A stretch of 64,000 nt of DNA from Nitrosomonas halophila (GCF_900107165.1 NZ_FNOY01000004.1:30718-94717); one strand, 5' to 3'; positions 18,010 through 29,715 are shown, counted from the stretch's first letter. Numbers and translations: made by a program. Notes: generated from the sequence alone by a model not told the origin.

Positions 18010-18153
18010 TTAATTCTCACTATCACCTACATTATCTGGCATGGAATCACGTTCCATCATCAGGCTTGGAGGATATTGAGCAGGTTTCTCTGCCATGCAT
18101 GCAGTCAATGAGGATGCTACCAACAATGCAGCCAATACTAAAGTGAGTTTCAT
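18010..18153 (-). CDS. Small lipoprotein, 47 residues
   Basis: A gene too short for routine ORF lists. It encodes 47 residues with a lipoprotein signal: MKLTLVLAALLVASS then the lipobox LTAC with Cys19 as the lipidated residue. The mature part is only 29 residues, acidic and methionine-rich (PPSLMMERDSMPDNVGDSEN). A GGGAGA ribosome binding site lies 8 bases upstream, and a strong terminator begins 22 bases after the stop. Start, signal and terminator together make it a convincing independent gene. Function unknown; such entericidin-sized lipoproteins are often envelope-stress related, but nothing in this sequence proves that. Confidence 0.75.
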   Translation of the reverse strand: MKLTLVLAALLVASSLTACMAEKPAQYPPSLMMERDSMPDNVGDSEN

Positions 18154-18491
18154 TTTGAGTCTCCCTATAGAAATAATTACATGAGTTAATAGTTCTTTTA
18201 ACAGGTATTACTACCCGATTTTCATTTCAATAAAACCGCATGCTACATACCAGAACATGAATTAATTGTCCAGATAATTTATACCCAACATGAAAAGGAA
18301 CCTGATTCCTTGATCACATCAACATAAACCCACCGAATCAACTTCCTTCAATTAACTAGTACAGGATTATAATACAAGGGAAAATCAGCTTTTACAACCT
18401 ACTCTTGAATTTTTTTTATTTTACCCTCCGGCGGATTGAATTGCCCATGCCGCGGCATGGCGTGCAAGCACACCCTGTAATGAATTTATAA
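18154..18491. other. Non-coding, upstream of the small lipoprotein
   Basis: About 340 AT-rich bases. The part nearest 18153 must hold the lipoprotein promoter; TTGAAA with a weak -10 17 bases further on is the best candidate. The segment near 18440-18470 has a CCATGCCGCGGCATGG palindrome. No gene seen. Confidence 0.5.
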
Positions 18492-19246
18492 GAAACTGTT
18501 TGGAAATTTCCATTTTGTGCCCATCTCATCAACGTAGTATCCATGACAGCGATGCACAGTCGCTGAAAAGCATCTGAATGGCCACGGCCCGTTGGGCCTC
18601 GCCAAGACGGCAGTCAAGATATGTGTGGCGGTAATTTTTACTGCCCCGTCATTGCGAGCGCAGCGAAGCAATCCAGTCTAACGCCAACCTGGCCTTGATG
18701 CCGAATACCTTGCCAGGCAAGCAGCAGGGAAGTGCTCATGGTTTTAGAAAAGCAATACGTATTAAGAAGCTGTTTGGAAATGCTGAACTTGAGTGAACGT
18801 GCCCTAGGAAGCTGTCCGAGAATAGACTGATCTACTGCGGACGAACCTGCCAGGCTGGATTTTCCGATCCTTTTCGTTGAATAGAACCACTATTCGCCTC
18901 AAATGATCGAAAAATCCCGCTCAGCCAGCTTCGCCCTCGCTACGATCGCTATTCTCGGACAGCCTCCTAATATGACGCATGTGGATACGAATGGTTTTTC
19001 CAAACTGCAAGCATCTTGGCAAGCGACTCGGTATCGAAGCCAAGCTGATGTTAGGCTGGATTGCTTCGCTGTGCTCGCAAAGACGGCAGAAAACAATGGC
19101 CATCCGCAATTTCAACCGCCGTCTTGGCGAGGCCCAATGGGCCGCGCCATCCAGATGCTTCTCAGTGACAATGCATCACCGCAATGGATATGATTGGGTA
19201 TGACGTTAAAGAAATGGGCCTATAACGCAAATTTCCAGACTGCTTC
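18492..19246. repeat. Composite palindromic repeat of the GAAGCTGTTTGG family
   Basis: The left arm starts GAAACTGTTTGGAAATTTCC at 18492. The right arm ends at 19246 with the inverse of GAAGCAGTCTGGAAATTTGC. The arms match over roughly 200 bases, sharing GGGCCTCGCCAAGACGGC and GAGCGCAGCGAAGCAATCCAG-like stretches. A third terminal copy (GAAGCTGTTTGGAAATGCTG) lies inside at 18766. The flanking triplets, TAA and TCA, do not match, so the structure is rearranged or nested. The right end lies 8 bases from the osmC-like stop codon. No coding capacity. Confidence 0.7.
18807..18967. repeat. 161-bp MITE-like element (GGAGGCTGTCCGAGAAT family), copy A
   Basis: Terminal inverted repeats GGAAGCTGTCCGAGAAT and ATTCTCGGACAGCCTCC are bounded by TA on both sides (18805-18806, 18968-18969). 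It is inserted inside the larger palindromic repeat. Copy B at 43093-43253 has the same length and is almost identical. A TA duplication fits IS630/Tc1-mariner-type mobilisation. Confidence 0.85.
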
Positions 19247-19254
19247 TCAGATAC

Positions 19255-19671
19255 TCACTCTGCAATGATTTCATAATCATGCGTAATAGTAACGGTCGCT
19301 TTGAGCATCATGGAGGCGGAGCAATATTTCTCAGCAGAAAGGCTGATTGCACGTTCCACCTGGTGGGGATTGAGATCCTTCCCGGTCACGATGAAATGCA
19401 AATGAATATGCGTAAAGACTTTTGGATCTTTATCTGCACGTTGCGCATCGATCTCGATCGAGCAATGACTGATCGCCTGCCGCGCCTTGCGCAGAATAAG
19501 CACGACATCAAATGCCGTGCATCCGCCCAGCCCCATCAGCATCATTTCCATCGGACGCGGCCCCAGATTCTTCCCGCCAGCCTCCGGTGCGCCATCCATC
19601 AATACGGAGTGGCCACTATCAGTTTGCCCAAGGAAGCTGACGCCTTCTTGCCATGCAATTTTTGCTTTCAT
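19255..19671 (-). CDS. OsmC family protein
   Basis: A 138-residue OsmC/Ohr-fold protein. Both peroxidatic-type cysteines are present: Cys51 in MGLGGCTAFDV and Cys117 in AEKYCSASMML. The sequence reads like the YhfA-type subgroup more than Ohr. These proteins act as thiol peroxidases in the cytoplasm or have unknown functions. The stop TGA at 19255-19257 lies 8 bases from the end of a large repeat. The gene is 35 bases downstream of holA, in the same direction, and may be read from that operon. Confidence 0.87.
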   Translation of the reverse strand: MKAKIAWQEGVSFLGQTDSGHSVLMDGAPEAGGKNLGPRPMEMMLMGLGGCTAFDVVLILRKARQAISHCSIEIDAQRADKDPKVFTHIHLHFIVTGKDLNPHQVERAISLSAEKYCSASMMLKATVTITHDYEIIAE

Positions 19672-19706
19672 CAGTATTTTAAAATTTGGCTCGGGGATTG
19701 CCGGGT

Positions 19707-20765
19707 TTAATTAACATGCTGCCCAGGATAACAATCCCCATTATTGTATAAATTACGGTGCCCGGCGAAACGCATTCCCAATTGCAAGAGCGCTTCCCAG
19801 GCATCACCCTGTGCCACCCCTTTGATGATACGATCGATATACGCCGCATGCCGGAGTGCGCCCATCAATAATTGCCGGTCAACATGCTGAAGCGTGCGGG
19901 CAATCAATTTCTGCTGAGAAGGCCATACCCGCTGCGCCTTCATGATCTGTGCCAGCGGAATGCCGCGCTTGGCATCAACGGCCATGCATACTTTCAATAG
20001 CACGCGGATCTGTTCGGCGAGCACTGCCAATATTAATGGCGGTGCGGTACCTTCACCCTGCAGGCCCGATAAAACCCGGCTATAACGCACCATATCAGCC
20101 ATTAACAATGCTTCGGACAACTTTAAAACATCGTAGCGTGCGACATCCAAAATAGCATTTTTCACTTGTTCGAAGGACAGTCTGCCAGGAGGATAGAGCA
20201 ATGCGAGCTTCTTGATTTCCTGATGTGCCGCCAACAAGTTGCCTTCCACCTTGTCCACAAAAAATTGCAGAACCTCACGATCAGCCGACTGCCCTTGTCG
20301 TTGCAGGCGTTGCGCTATCCAGCCAGCTAGTTGTCCACGTTTAACCAATGGCACCGCAATCACCAGACCTGCATGCTCAAGCGCCTTGAACCATTTGCTC
20401 GCCTGACCCTGCCTGTCAACCCCGGGCAGCATCACAAGCGTCACGGTATCGGCCGGCAAATTGTGGCAAAACATCTCGATGGCAGCGCTCCCTTCCCTGC
20501 CGGGTTTACCCGTGGGAATATGCAACTCCAGCAGCCGCTGCTCACCAAACAACGATGATTGGCAGCGCCATCGCTTCAGAAGCGCCCAGTCAAAACGCGA
20601 GTCCACTGTCAGCACTTCTCGCTCGGCATAGCCCTGGTTGCTCGCCTGGCTGCGTATCTCATCGGCGGTTTCCATGGCCAACAACAGCTCGTCGCCCAGA
20701 ATCACATACAGTGGCGCAATACCACTCCCAAGCTGTTTGGCTAGATGCTCAGGGTTCAGCTGCAT
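19707..20765 (-). CDS. holA: DNA polymerase III subunit delta
   Basis: A 352-residue clamp-loader subunit. It opens the sliding clamp as part of the gamma complex. The N-terminal AAA+-like domain starts MQLNPEHLAKQL ... PLYVILGDELLL, the standard start of HolA. The middle holds VTLVMLPGVDRQGQASKWFKAL, and the C-terminal collar domain ends around YIDRIIKGVAQGDAWEALLQL. Length is normal. It lies 12 bases after lptE; leuS-lptE-holA is the usual proteobacterial order. Confidence 0.92.
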   Translation of the reverse strand: MQLNPEHLAKQLGSGIAPLYVILGDELLLAMETADEIRSQASNQGYAEREVLTVDSRFDWALLKRWRCQSSLFGEQRLLELHIPTGKPGREGSAAIEMFCHNLPADTVTLVMLPGVDRQGQASKWFKALEHAGLVIAVPLVKRGQLAGWIAQRLQRQGQSADREVLQFFVDKVEGNLLAAHQEIKKLALLYPPGRLSFEQVKNAILDVARYDVLKLSEALLMADMVRYSRVLSGLQGEGTAPPLILAVLAEQIRVLLKVCMAVDAKRGIPLAQIMKAQRVWPSQQKLIARTLQHVDRQLLMGALRHAAYIDRIIKGVAQGDAWEALLQLGMRFAGHRNLYNNGDCYPGQHVN

Positions 20766-20777
20766 ACGACGGGCACA

Positions 20778-21272
20778 CTAACCAGGATTGATGGCTGAAA
20801 TTTGCCGGATAATCTGCTGTACAGCGTCGTTCTGCATGTCCTTGTACAGCATTTCCTCTTCCGCAACCTTGGCTAACACCTGCGCATCCAAGAAAGGCAG
20901 AATGCGCGTCAACCTGATTTCGTTCAGGGTTAACAACTCCGCACCACTGGGATCCAGCAGCCGGGTTGCAACCCGATACCCCAATTCAAATTCGCGCACT
21001 CTCCCTCCTCCTGAAAGAGAGAGGATACGCTTTTCATTGATAGCGCTGATTATCTGGATCACCACCTCGGCTTTTTCCATTTTTTTGACCACTTGCGCAC
21101 GGGTATGGGTATTGATTGCCCGTTCCAAGTCAGAACCTATGGTCAGGCCGGCAGGCGCAGTAATATAAACCCGCTCAAATGGCAGTTCGGCTACTTCCCC
21201 CCGTAACTGAAAGCCGCAGGCGGCAAGAGTCGCCACAAGAAAAACCAGCAAAACGAATGATAATCTCGGCAT
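20778..21272 (-). CDS. lptE: LPS-assembly lipoprotein LptE
   Basis: A 164-residue outer-membrane lipoprotein that plugs the LptD barrel and delivers lipopolysaccharide to the cell surface. The signal peptide ends in a lipobox LAAC (Cys19), followed by the family start GFQLRG. The remaining beta-alpha fold includes RVREFELGYRVATRLLD. It is placed between leuS (19 bases upstream) and holA (12 bases downstream), the classical arrangement. Confidence 0.92.
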   Translation of the reverse strand: MPRLSFVLLVFLVATLAACGFQLRGEVAELPFERVYITAPAGLTIGSDLERAINTHTRAQVVKKMEKAEVVIQIISAINEKRILSLSGGGRVREFELGYRVATRLLDPSGAELLTLNEIRLTRILPFLDAQVLAKVAEEEMLYKDMQNDAVQQIIRQISAINPG

Positions 21273-21291
21273 CTGCAGAAACAGTCAGTGA

Positions 21292-23952
<2,661 letters not shown>

Positions 23953-24118
23953 CTAGTGCTTAATATGCACAGCGCCAAGAAAAGCCCAGGTGTAGGCAAG
24001 TCGCCTGGTGCTTGCCATGGAATTGATCGACTGCTTGCTTGCAATCAGCAATCGCGCGTGCAGTGATTTGCCAGATAATGGGCTCGATCAAGCCATAGCT
24101 GTTGCTTGCAGGAGCATG

Positions 24119-25198
24119 CTATTGGGCAACCAGCTCATCATTACTCTCCGGACATTGCTCGCGTGGCCAAGACCGAAGAATTGCCTGGATCACGGTAGCC
24201 AGAGGAATCGCAAAAAATACCCCCCAAAAACCCCAGAGTCCGCCAAACAGCAGAATGGCCGCAATGATCGCAACTGGATGCAAATTGACGACTTCGCTGA
24301 ACAGCACTGGAACCAGCAGGTTCCCGTCCAGGAACTGGATGATTGCATAGGCCAGCATGACATAGTAAAAAGATGGTGCCATACCGAATTGAAAGTATGC
24401 CACCAGTGCCACTGGCAGCGTCACGACCGTAGCGCCGACATAGGGCACAAGTACCGATAAGCCGGTCAGTGTAGCCAGCAGCGTCGCATACTGGAGATTG
24501 AGATAACGAAAGATGACCCAGGTCACAAAACTCACGATCAATATCTCGATCAGCTTGCCTTGTACATAATTTCCGATCTGACGATCGACTTCGACCCACA
24601 CTTCATGCGTCAAACGCCGGTCCTTGGGCAAAAAACTGATCACCCAGTTGATTAACAGCGCCTTATCCTTCAACAGAAAAAATACCAGAATGGGCACCAG
24701 CACCAAATAGATCAGGATTGTGATCAGGGTCATCAGTGAAGCAATCGAGAAACCCAATAGCCGCTGGCTCAGCCGAATCAACTCGGTATTGAAACCGGCA
24801 AACACTTCACGAATCTGTTGCTCGGAGATCATGGCAGGGTACTTGGAAGGCAGCTGCAACAAGGCTTGCTGCACTTCGATCACCATGAACGGTATTTGAT
24901 GAAACAGCTGCCCCATTTGCCGTATCAGCAGCGGCAGCAACCAGAAAAAACAGGCCCAAAGTATCGCCAGAAACAGGACAAACACCACTGAGGTTGCAAT
25001 CGAGCGACGCACCCCGCAAGCACGCAAGCGTCCTGCCATCGCATCGAGCAAATAGGCGATCACCAATGAAACCAGGAGCGGGGCAAGCATATGCCCAAAC
25101 AACCATACCGACAATACCAGCAGCAGCACGATCAGCGCCAGCGCGACAATCTGCGGATCAGCCAGCTGCCGCCGGAACCATGTGAGAATCAAATCCAT
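24119..25198 (-). CDS. AI-2E family transporter (PerM/YdiK-like)
   Basis: A 359-residue multi-pass membrane protein from the ATG at 25198, which has an AAGGA site 9 bases upstream; the open frame continues 20 codons further but without a good site. Eight or so hydrophobic helices, with LVPYVGATVVTLPVALVA and NLHPVAIIAAILLFGGLWGFWGVFFAIPLA as the characteristic C-terminal motifs. The family was named after a proposed autoinducer-2 exporter, but members mostly have unknown or ion-exchange roles. The stretch between it and leuS (about 220 bases) shows no gene. Confidence 0.87.
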   Translation of the reverse strand: MDLILTWFRRQLADPQIVALALIVLLLVLSVWLFGHMLAPLLVSLVIAYLLDAMAGRLRACGVRRSIATSVVFVLFLAILWACFFWLLPLLIRQMGQLFHQIPFMVIEVQQALLQLPSKYPAMISEQQIREVFAGFNTELIRLSQRLLGFSIASLMTLITILIYLVLVPILVFFLLKDKALLINWVISFLPKDRRLTHEVWVEVDRQIGNYVQGKLIEILIVSFVTWVIFRYLNLQYATLLATLTGLSVLVPYVGATVVTLPVALVAYFQFGMAPSFYYVMLAYAIIQFLDGNLLVPVLFSEVVNLHPVAIIAAILLFGGLWGFWGVFFAIPLATVIQAILRSWPREQCPESNDELVAQ

Positions 25199-25330
25199 GT
25201 CAGAATTTCCTTCAGTCCTACTTGCAACGTCAGCTGGCCATGCACTCGATCCAAACATTTATCCAGGCCATTGCCATCTATACACCTGTCTGGACCAATC
25301 GAGCAATGGACAAACAAATATTTTTCATCA

Positions 25331-26581
25331 TTAGAATGACTGCCTGGCGAAATCCAGGGCGGTATGCAGCAAAAGATTTGCACCAATTTCCACATCCTGC
25401 CAATGCGTCCATTCGTCTGGCGCATGGCTGACGCCACCAATACTGGGTATAAATATCAGACCTGTAGGCGTGATCTTGGCCATGTACTGCGCATCGTGCC
25501 CCGCGCCACTGGGCATCACCTCATAGTCCAGCTGCAATGCCTCGGCCTGGCGGCAAAACGCCTGAATCACCTCATCGGACATGGCCTGCGGCGCCAGCCA
25601 GCTCATTTGCTCAAACTCGAACATCAGATTATGTTTGCGGGCAATGGCGGATAACACTCGTCGACAGGAGTCGGCTAGATCGTGCATGACTTGTGGATCC
25701 GTGTCCCGGCCCACCAGGGTAAACTCGGCTTCCCCGGGAACAGTATGGGCATAACCGGGCTTAAGTTTCACCCACCCAATAGTTAACCGGCTTTTATCAG
25801 TACCGTCCTCGTCTATGATGCGCGGAATTTCATGCGCGAAATCGGCCAACCCCATAAACGCATCACTGCGCATATCCATCGGCGCGGTCCCGGCATGATT
25901 CGCCTTGCCTATCAGTCTCACCAGCCATTTATAAACCCCCGAAATCGCATCGACCACCCCGACTGGTTTTTTGATTCTTTCCAACACCGGCCCCTGTTCA
26001 ATGTGCAACTCCAGAAAAGCACGGAAATGCTTGGGGTCGACTCTGGCATTGAGTGCTTCCAGCGCGTTCAATCCAGCACGCGTCATTTCATCCCTGAGCA
26101 ACATATGATTGGCGTCATGAGCGGTTTCCAGCCACTGCGGGGTCAGTTCCCCAGCAATCGCCTGTACGCCCATCATGCCACCGAAGCGCCCCTCTTCCTC
26201 GGCAAATGCATAAACCTCCAATGGATATTGGCAATGCAGGCCATGATCTCTAACGGTCCGCATGCATTCGAGGCCCGCCAACACGCCCAAACTGCCATCA
26301 AACATACCGCCCGCAGGAACCGAATCAATATGGGAACCGATCGCCACCACCGGCCCTGAATGCTGCCCTGGCATGCTGCCAATGATGTTGCCAGCACTGT
26401 CCATACGCGCATGAAAGCCTTCCTGCTCAAATTTCCTGATCAGCCAATCCCTGGCCTGCATATCGGCCTCGGTAAACCCCATGCGGAATACACCTTTGGA
26501 TTCAGCATCGTAGCCAATACGAAACAATTCGAGCAGATCATTCTGCAATCGTGGCAATTTTATCGCCATTGCTTGGGTCAT
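25331..26581 (-). CDS. M20 family Zn amidohydrolase (N-carbamoyl amino acid / allantoate type)
   Basis: A 416-residue hydrolase from the ATG at 26581, which has GAGGA six bases upstream; another ATG lies two codons earlier. Metal ligands are seen in IGSHIDSVPAGGMFDGSLGVLAGLE and AEEEGRFGG, plus LHIEQGPVLE and SGAGHDAQ. These mark the hydantoinase/carbamoylase branch that removes carbamoyl groups from N-carbamoyl amino acids, ureidopropionate or allantoate. The exact substrate is open. It is divergent from the symporter operon that contains a carbamoyltransferase-like gene, so ureido-compound metabolism is a reasonable shared theme. Confidence 0.87.
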   Translation of the reverse strand: MTQAMAIKLPRLQNDLLELFRIGYDAESKGVFRMGFTEADMQARDWLIRKFEQEGFHARMDSAGNIIGSMPGQHSGPVVAIGSHIDSVPAGGMFDGSLGVLAGLECMRTVRDHGLHCQYPLEVYAFAEEEGRFGGMMGVQAIAGELTPQWLETAHDANHMLLRDEMTRAGLNALEALNARVDPKHFRAFLELHIEQGPVLERIKKPVGVVDAISGVYKWLVRLIGKANHAGTAPMDMRSDAFMGLADFAHEIPRIIDEDGTDKSRLTIGWVKLKPGYAHTVPGEAEFTLVGRDTDPQVMHDLADSCRRVLSAIARKHNLMFEFEQMSWLAPQAMSDEVIQAFCRQAEALQLDYEVMPSGAGHDAQYMAKITPTGLIFIPSIGGVSHAPDEWTHWQDVEIGANLLLHTALDFARQSF

Positions 26582-26687
26582 AAACATTCCTCTTTAACTC
26601 AAAAAGACCCGCCTCGGGCCAGTAGGTTTTGTTTAGAGCGCAAACCAATGTTAGCATGTAAATAAATGGATAACATTGGAGCACAGC

Positions 26688-27116
26688 ATGGGTAACACCC
26701 TGAAGCTGGTCTTGATACTGTTGCTTTTCTACGGCGGACCCGCATCAGCTGTCCAACAATTGGAATCAAGTGAAGGTTTCTTTATACTGAATTTCAATCA
26801 TTACAGCATGGTCTACGATGGCCTGAAAATCACGCGGTTGCCGGTCCCACACAGCCAGGCAAAACCGGATGATTTGCAACAATTCGACATCACCGGACAG
26901 CGTCAAGTGACGCTCTCGGGTTTTGGAAACGGCGTCTATCAAGCCCGGCTCATCGACAGCCTGGGCGATAAAACGCCGGTTTTGATCGCTGAAATACATG
27001 TCCAGCACCGCTCCCTGAGTCAGGCTTTATTCCTGTTCGGCACGGGATTGGCGGTCTTCTTGCTACTGGCAGGCCTGTTATTGCATTTCCATTACAAAGA
27101 GCAAAACCATGCTTGA
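26688..27116 (+). CDS. Exported small protein upstream of the symporter
   Basis: A 142-residue protein of unrecognised family from the ATG at 26688, which has GGAG 7 bases upstream (a TTG at 26676 is part of that site). An N-terminal signal peptide (to about GPASA) is followed by about 90 residues that look beta-rich, then one transmembrane helix near the C-terminus (ALFLFGTGLAVFLLLAGLLL) and a short cytoplasmic tail. The predicted topology is periplasmic domain plus one anchor. It overlaps the symporter gene by 8 bases, so it is probably a dedicated partner. Confidence 0.7.
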   Translation: MGNTLKLVLILLLFYGGPASAVQQLESSEGFFILNFNHYSMVYDGLKITRLPVPHSQAKPDDLQQFDITGQRQVTLSGFGNGVYQARLIDSLGDKTPVLIAEIHVQHRSLSQALFLFGTGLAVFLLLAGLLLHFHYKEQNHA

Positions 27117-28539
27117 GGCACAACTGAGCGCGGAGCTGGCTTTAGCCATCTTGGTCGGTTTTGGCATACTGTGGATCGTCTTTGGTTGGTACTTGGGACG
27201 AAATAACCGCAGCATTGATGACTATGCCCTGGCAGGACGCAACGTTGGGCTTGCGTTTGCCACCGCGACCACCATGGCCACCTGGATTACCAGCAATACA
27301 ACACTTGTCGCACCACAACTCGCCTACCAATTTGGCGTATGGGGCATGGTAGGCTATAGCATGGCAGCCTGGGGCCTGATTCTGTTCGCACCCATGGCGC
27401 AGCGAATCAAATCCCTAATGCCCCACGGCTTTACCAGCGGCGACTTCATTCGCATCCGTTACGGCAACCATGCCTGGGGCGTATTCATGATCATCTCGCT
27501 GCTTTATGCCATCAGCTGGCTGGTCAGCCTGGGGATGGCAGGCGGCATCCTGCTAGCCTCGTTAAGCGAACTGGATTATCACACCGGCATGCTGGCCATC
27601 CTGATCATATGCGTCGGCTATACCCTGCTGGGAGGATTGAAAGCGGTTATCGCCACAGATTTTGTGCAAGCGATTCTGATCCTGGCAGGTATCGTCATCA
27701 TAGCCTGGGTTTGTATCGATACCGTCGGCATCGGCACCATCCACCAGAGCGTTGCCGCTTCACAACCAGAACTGCTCAATCTGGCCTTTCCTGCCGCCAT
27801 CATGTTCTTGTTCAACAATATTTTCTTCGGAATAGGCGAGATCTTTCATTCCAACGTCTGGTGGTCCAGAGCCTTTGCCTTTAGAACAGGGGTAGGAAAA
27901 AAAGCCTTCTTGACCGGTGGCCTGCTATGGTTGCCGATCCCGATCGTGACCGGCTTTGTCGCACTGGCCGCGCTGACGCTGGGCATATTGCCACCAAGCG
28001 CTGACATGGTCGGACCGCTGGTAGCGGCCAAGTTACTGGGTTCTGTGGGCGCGGTTTTTGTATTTATCGTAGTTTTCTCGGCACTCGCTTCCAGCATGGA
28101 CTCCCTGCTGGCCGCCACATCTGACTTGATCACCCAGGACGGTTACAAACGCTTCATCAACCCGACAGCAGACAGCGAAAGATTACTCAAAATCAATAAA
28201 AGAATTGTCATTGGCCTGGGAGTTATTACTGGGCTATTATGTTTACCCAAGATCGCGACACTCGCGGCACTGTTAAATTTCGCTGGCGCTTTTGTCGCCT
28301 CTGCTATTTGGCCTATCGTGTTCGGACTTTATCACCCCGGTCTGACTGGCCGTTTCGCCACGGCAGCCATGGCACTGGGTACATTAACTGGCTTGACGCT
28401 TTATTTTGTTGTCGGGTTTTACGTGGCAGCCTTCAGCGCTTGCTTGATGTCGCTGGCTTGTTGCCTAGCGGGACTTTTACTGGCGCCCGGTGAATTCAAC
28501 TGGCAAACCTTCAAGGCATCTCAAAATGTATCTGAGTGA
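27109..28539 (+). CDS. Sodium:solute symporter family transporter
   Basis: A 476-residue SSS-family protein with about 13 transmembrane helices. Typical signatures are RNNRSIDDYALAGRNVG near the N-terminus, the TWITSNTTL sodium-site region, GGLKAVIATDFVQA in the middle and SALASSMDSLLAATSDLITQD towards the C-terminus. Substrate cannot be read from the sequence. Neighbours (a carbamoyltransferase-like protein, and a divergent carbamoyl-amide hydrolase) hint at a nitrogen-containing solute. It overlaps both a small exported protein upstream and a 40-residue protein downstream. Confidence 0.88.
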   Translation: MLEAQLSAELALAILVGFGILWIVFGWYLGRNNRSIDDYALAGRNVGLAFATATTMATWITSNTTLVAPQLAYQFGVWGMVGYSMAAWGLILFAPMAQRIKSLMPHGFTSGDFIRIRYGNHAWGVFMIISLLYAISWLVSLGMAGGILLASLSELDYHTGMLAILIICVGYTLLGGLKAVIATDFVQAILILAGIVIIAWVCIDTVGIGTIHQSVAASQPELLNLAFPAAIMFLFNNIFFGIGEIFHSNVWWSRAFAFRTGVGKKAFLTGGLLWLPIPIVTGFVALAALTLGILPPSADMVGPLVAAKLLGSVGAVFVFIVVFSALASSMDSLLAATSDLITQDGYKRFINPTADSERLLKINKRIVIGLGVITGLLCLPKIATLAALLNFAGAFVASAIWPIVFGLYHPGLTGRFATAAMALGTLTGLTLYFVVGFYVAAFSACLMSLACCLAGLLLAPGEFNWQTFKASQNVSE

Positions 28540-28648
28540 GTCTTTATTGACATTACTGGTCATAACAGCGTGCCTGGGCACGGCGCTGGCCCCGATTATT
28601 TTACTGCTGCTTTATAAGCGTGATCTCAAGGATAAATCATTATGGTAG
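28526..28648 (+). CDS. 40-residue single-helix membrane protein
   Basis: A small gene overlapping the symporter by 14 bases and the carbamoyltransferase-like gene by 7 bases. It encodes MYLSESLLTLLVITACLGT, then a hydrophobic stretch APIILLLLY and a basic tail KRDLKDKSLW. Prediction: one transmembrane helix with the positive end in the cytoplasm. The double overlap (start inside the upstream gene, stop overlapping the next ATG) is typical of translational coupling. It resembles small auxiliary subunits of transporters, but no family was recognised. Confidence 0.6.
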   Translation: MYLSESLLTLLVITACLGTALAPIILLLLYKRDLKDKSLW

Positions 28649-29715
28649 ATCCCAAACTCGAGGAAGTTATCCAATTTGAACGCACTCGGCCGGATGTACA
28701 TGGTGATGCGCATCCCAAGAAACTGCTCAGAGCGATTGTCGAAGAAGGCAATCACTTGGCGAAATTATCCGAACAACATATTTTTTCTTCGGATCAATTC
28801 GATCGTGCAACACTGCTGCAGCTTTTCCGCCTGGCTGCCAAATATGAAGCCAATCCAGGCCGTTTCAGCACTTCCCTGAACGGCCAGATACTGATCTCGG
28901 CCTTCTACGAGCCCAGCACGCGTACCCGCTTATCCTTTGAAAGCGCGTGGCACCGTCTGGGTGGCGACATCATGTCCATCACCGACCGCTCCACTACTGG
29001 TATTGCGAAAGGCGAATCGTTGCGGGATGTCGCCGAAATGTTCAACAACTATGGCGATTGTGTCGTTTTGCGCGACAGCAATGAAGAATCGGTCAGAGAA
29101 ATGATGGCGGCGCTGCGCATTCCCATCATCAACGCTGGCAATGGCACCGATGAACACCCGACCCAGGCGCTGGCCGATCTCTATACCATTTTCAAATGGC
29201 GGCCAGATTTGGTGACAAACGAGCCAGGCGAAAAATTGAAACTATGCCTGGTTGGACTGCCGGCAAAAATGCGCACTGTCCGCAGCCTGCTGAAGCTTAT
29301 GTGCCATTTTCCCGATGTCTTCTCTAAAATCACAATCGTCAACGATAAACAAAAAAATGAGATGTTCGCTCATGGTCAGTTGGCACAGCTTGAACAAGCC
29401 GGACTGCAAATTGACGCCGCCAATGATCTTTATGAGGTCTTGCCGGAAGCGGACGTGGTTTATATCAATGCGATCGCCTGGGAAGGCAATGCCTATAAGC
29501 AGTATGGCAAGCGCTACCACCTGAATGCCCAATCGCCCCTCAAATCCGATGCGATCGTTCTGCATCCGCTGGCACGAAGTGTTGAATTATGCACCAGTCT
29601 GGATGATACGCCGCATAACTGGTATTTTTCGCAGGCCAGGGGGGCCGTATTTCTGAGAATGGCATTGCTCACCTGCCTAGTCAAACGCGCAGAAAGGGTG
29701 CTGGATGTTATCTAG
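28642..29715 (+). CDS. Aspartate/ornithine carbamoyltransferase family protein, divergent
   Basis: A 357-residue carbamoyltransferase. The carbamoyl-phosphate site is intact: PSTRTR (91-96), Lys123 in TGIAKGES and HPTQALADL (172-180). The amino-acid side differs from aspartate carbamoyltransferase. Where TRVQ is expected after DVVY there is INAIAW (275-280), and HPLPR is HPLAR (308-312). An N-terminal extension of about 50 residues precedes the first domain. It is likely to carbamoylate something other than aspartate, so pyrB is not assigned. Its TAG stop (29713-29715) is inside the CTAG duplication of a repeat element. Confidence 0.75.
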   Translation: MVDPKLEEVIQFERTRPDVHGDAHPKKLLRAIVEEGNHLAKLSEQHIFSSDQFDRATLLQLFRLAAKYEANPGRFSTSLNGQILISAFYEPSTRTRLSFESAWHRLGGDIMSITDRSTTGIAKGESLRDVAEMFNNYGDCVVLRDSNEESVREMMAALRIPIINAGNGTDEHPTQALADLYTIFKWRPDLVTNEPGEKLKLCLVGLPAKMRTVRSLLKLMCHFPDVFSKITIVNDKQKNEMFAHGQLAQLEQAGLQIDAANDLYEVLPEADVVYINAIAWEGNAYKQYGKRYHLNAQSPLKSDAIVLHPLARSVELCTSLDDTPHNWYFSQARGAVFLRMALLTCLVKRAERVLDVI

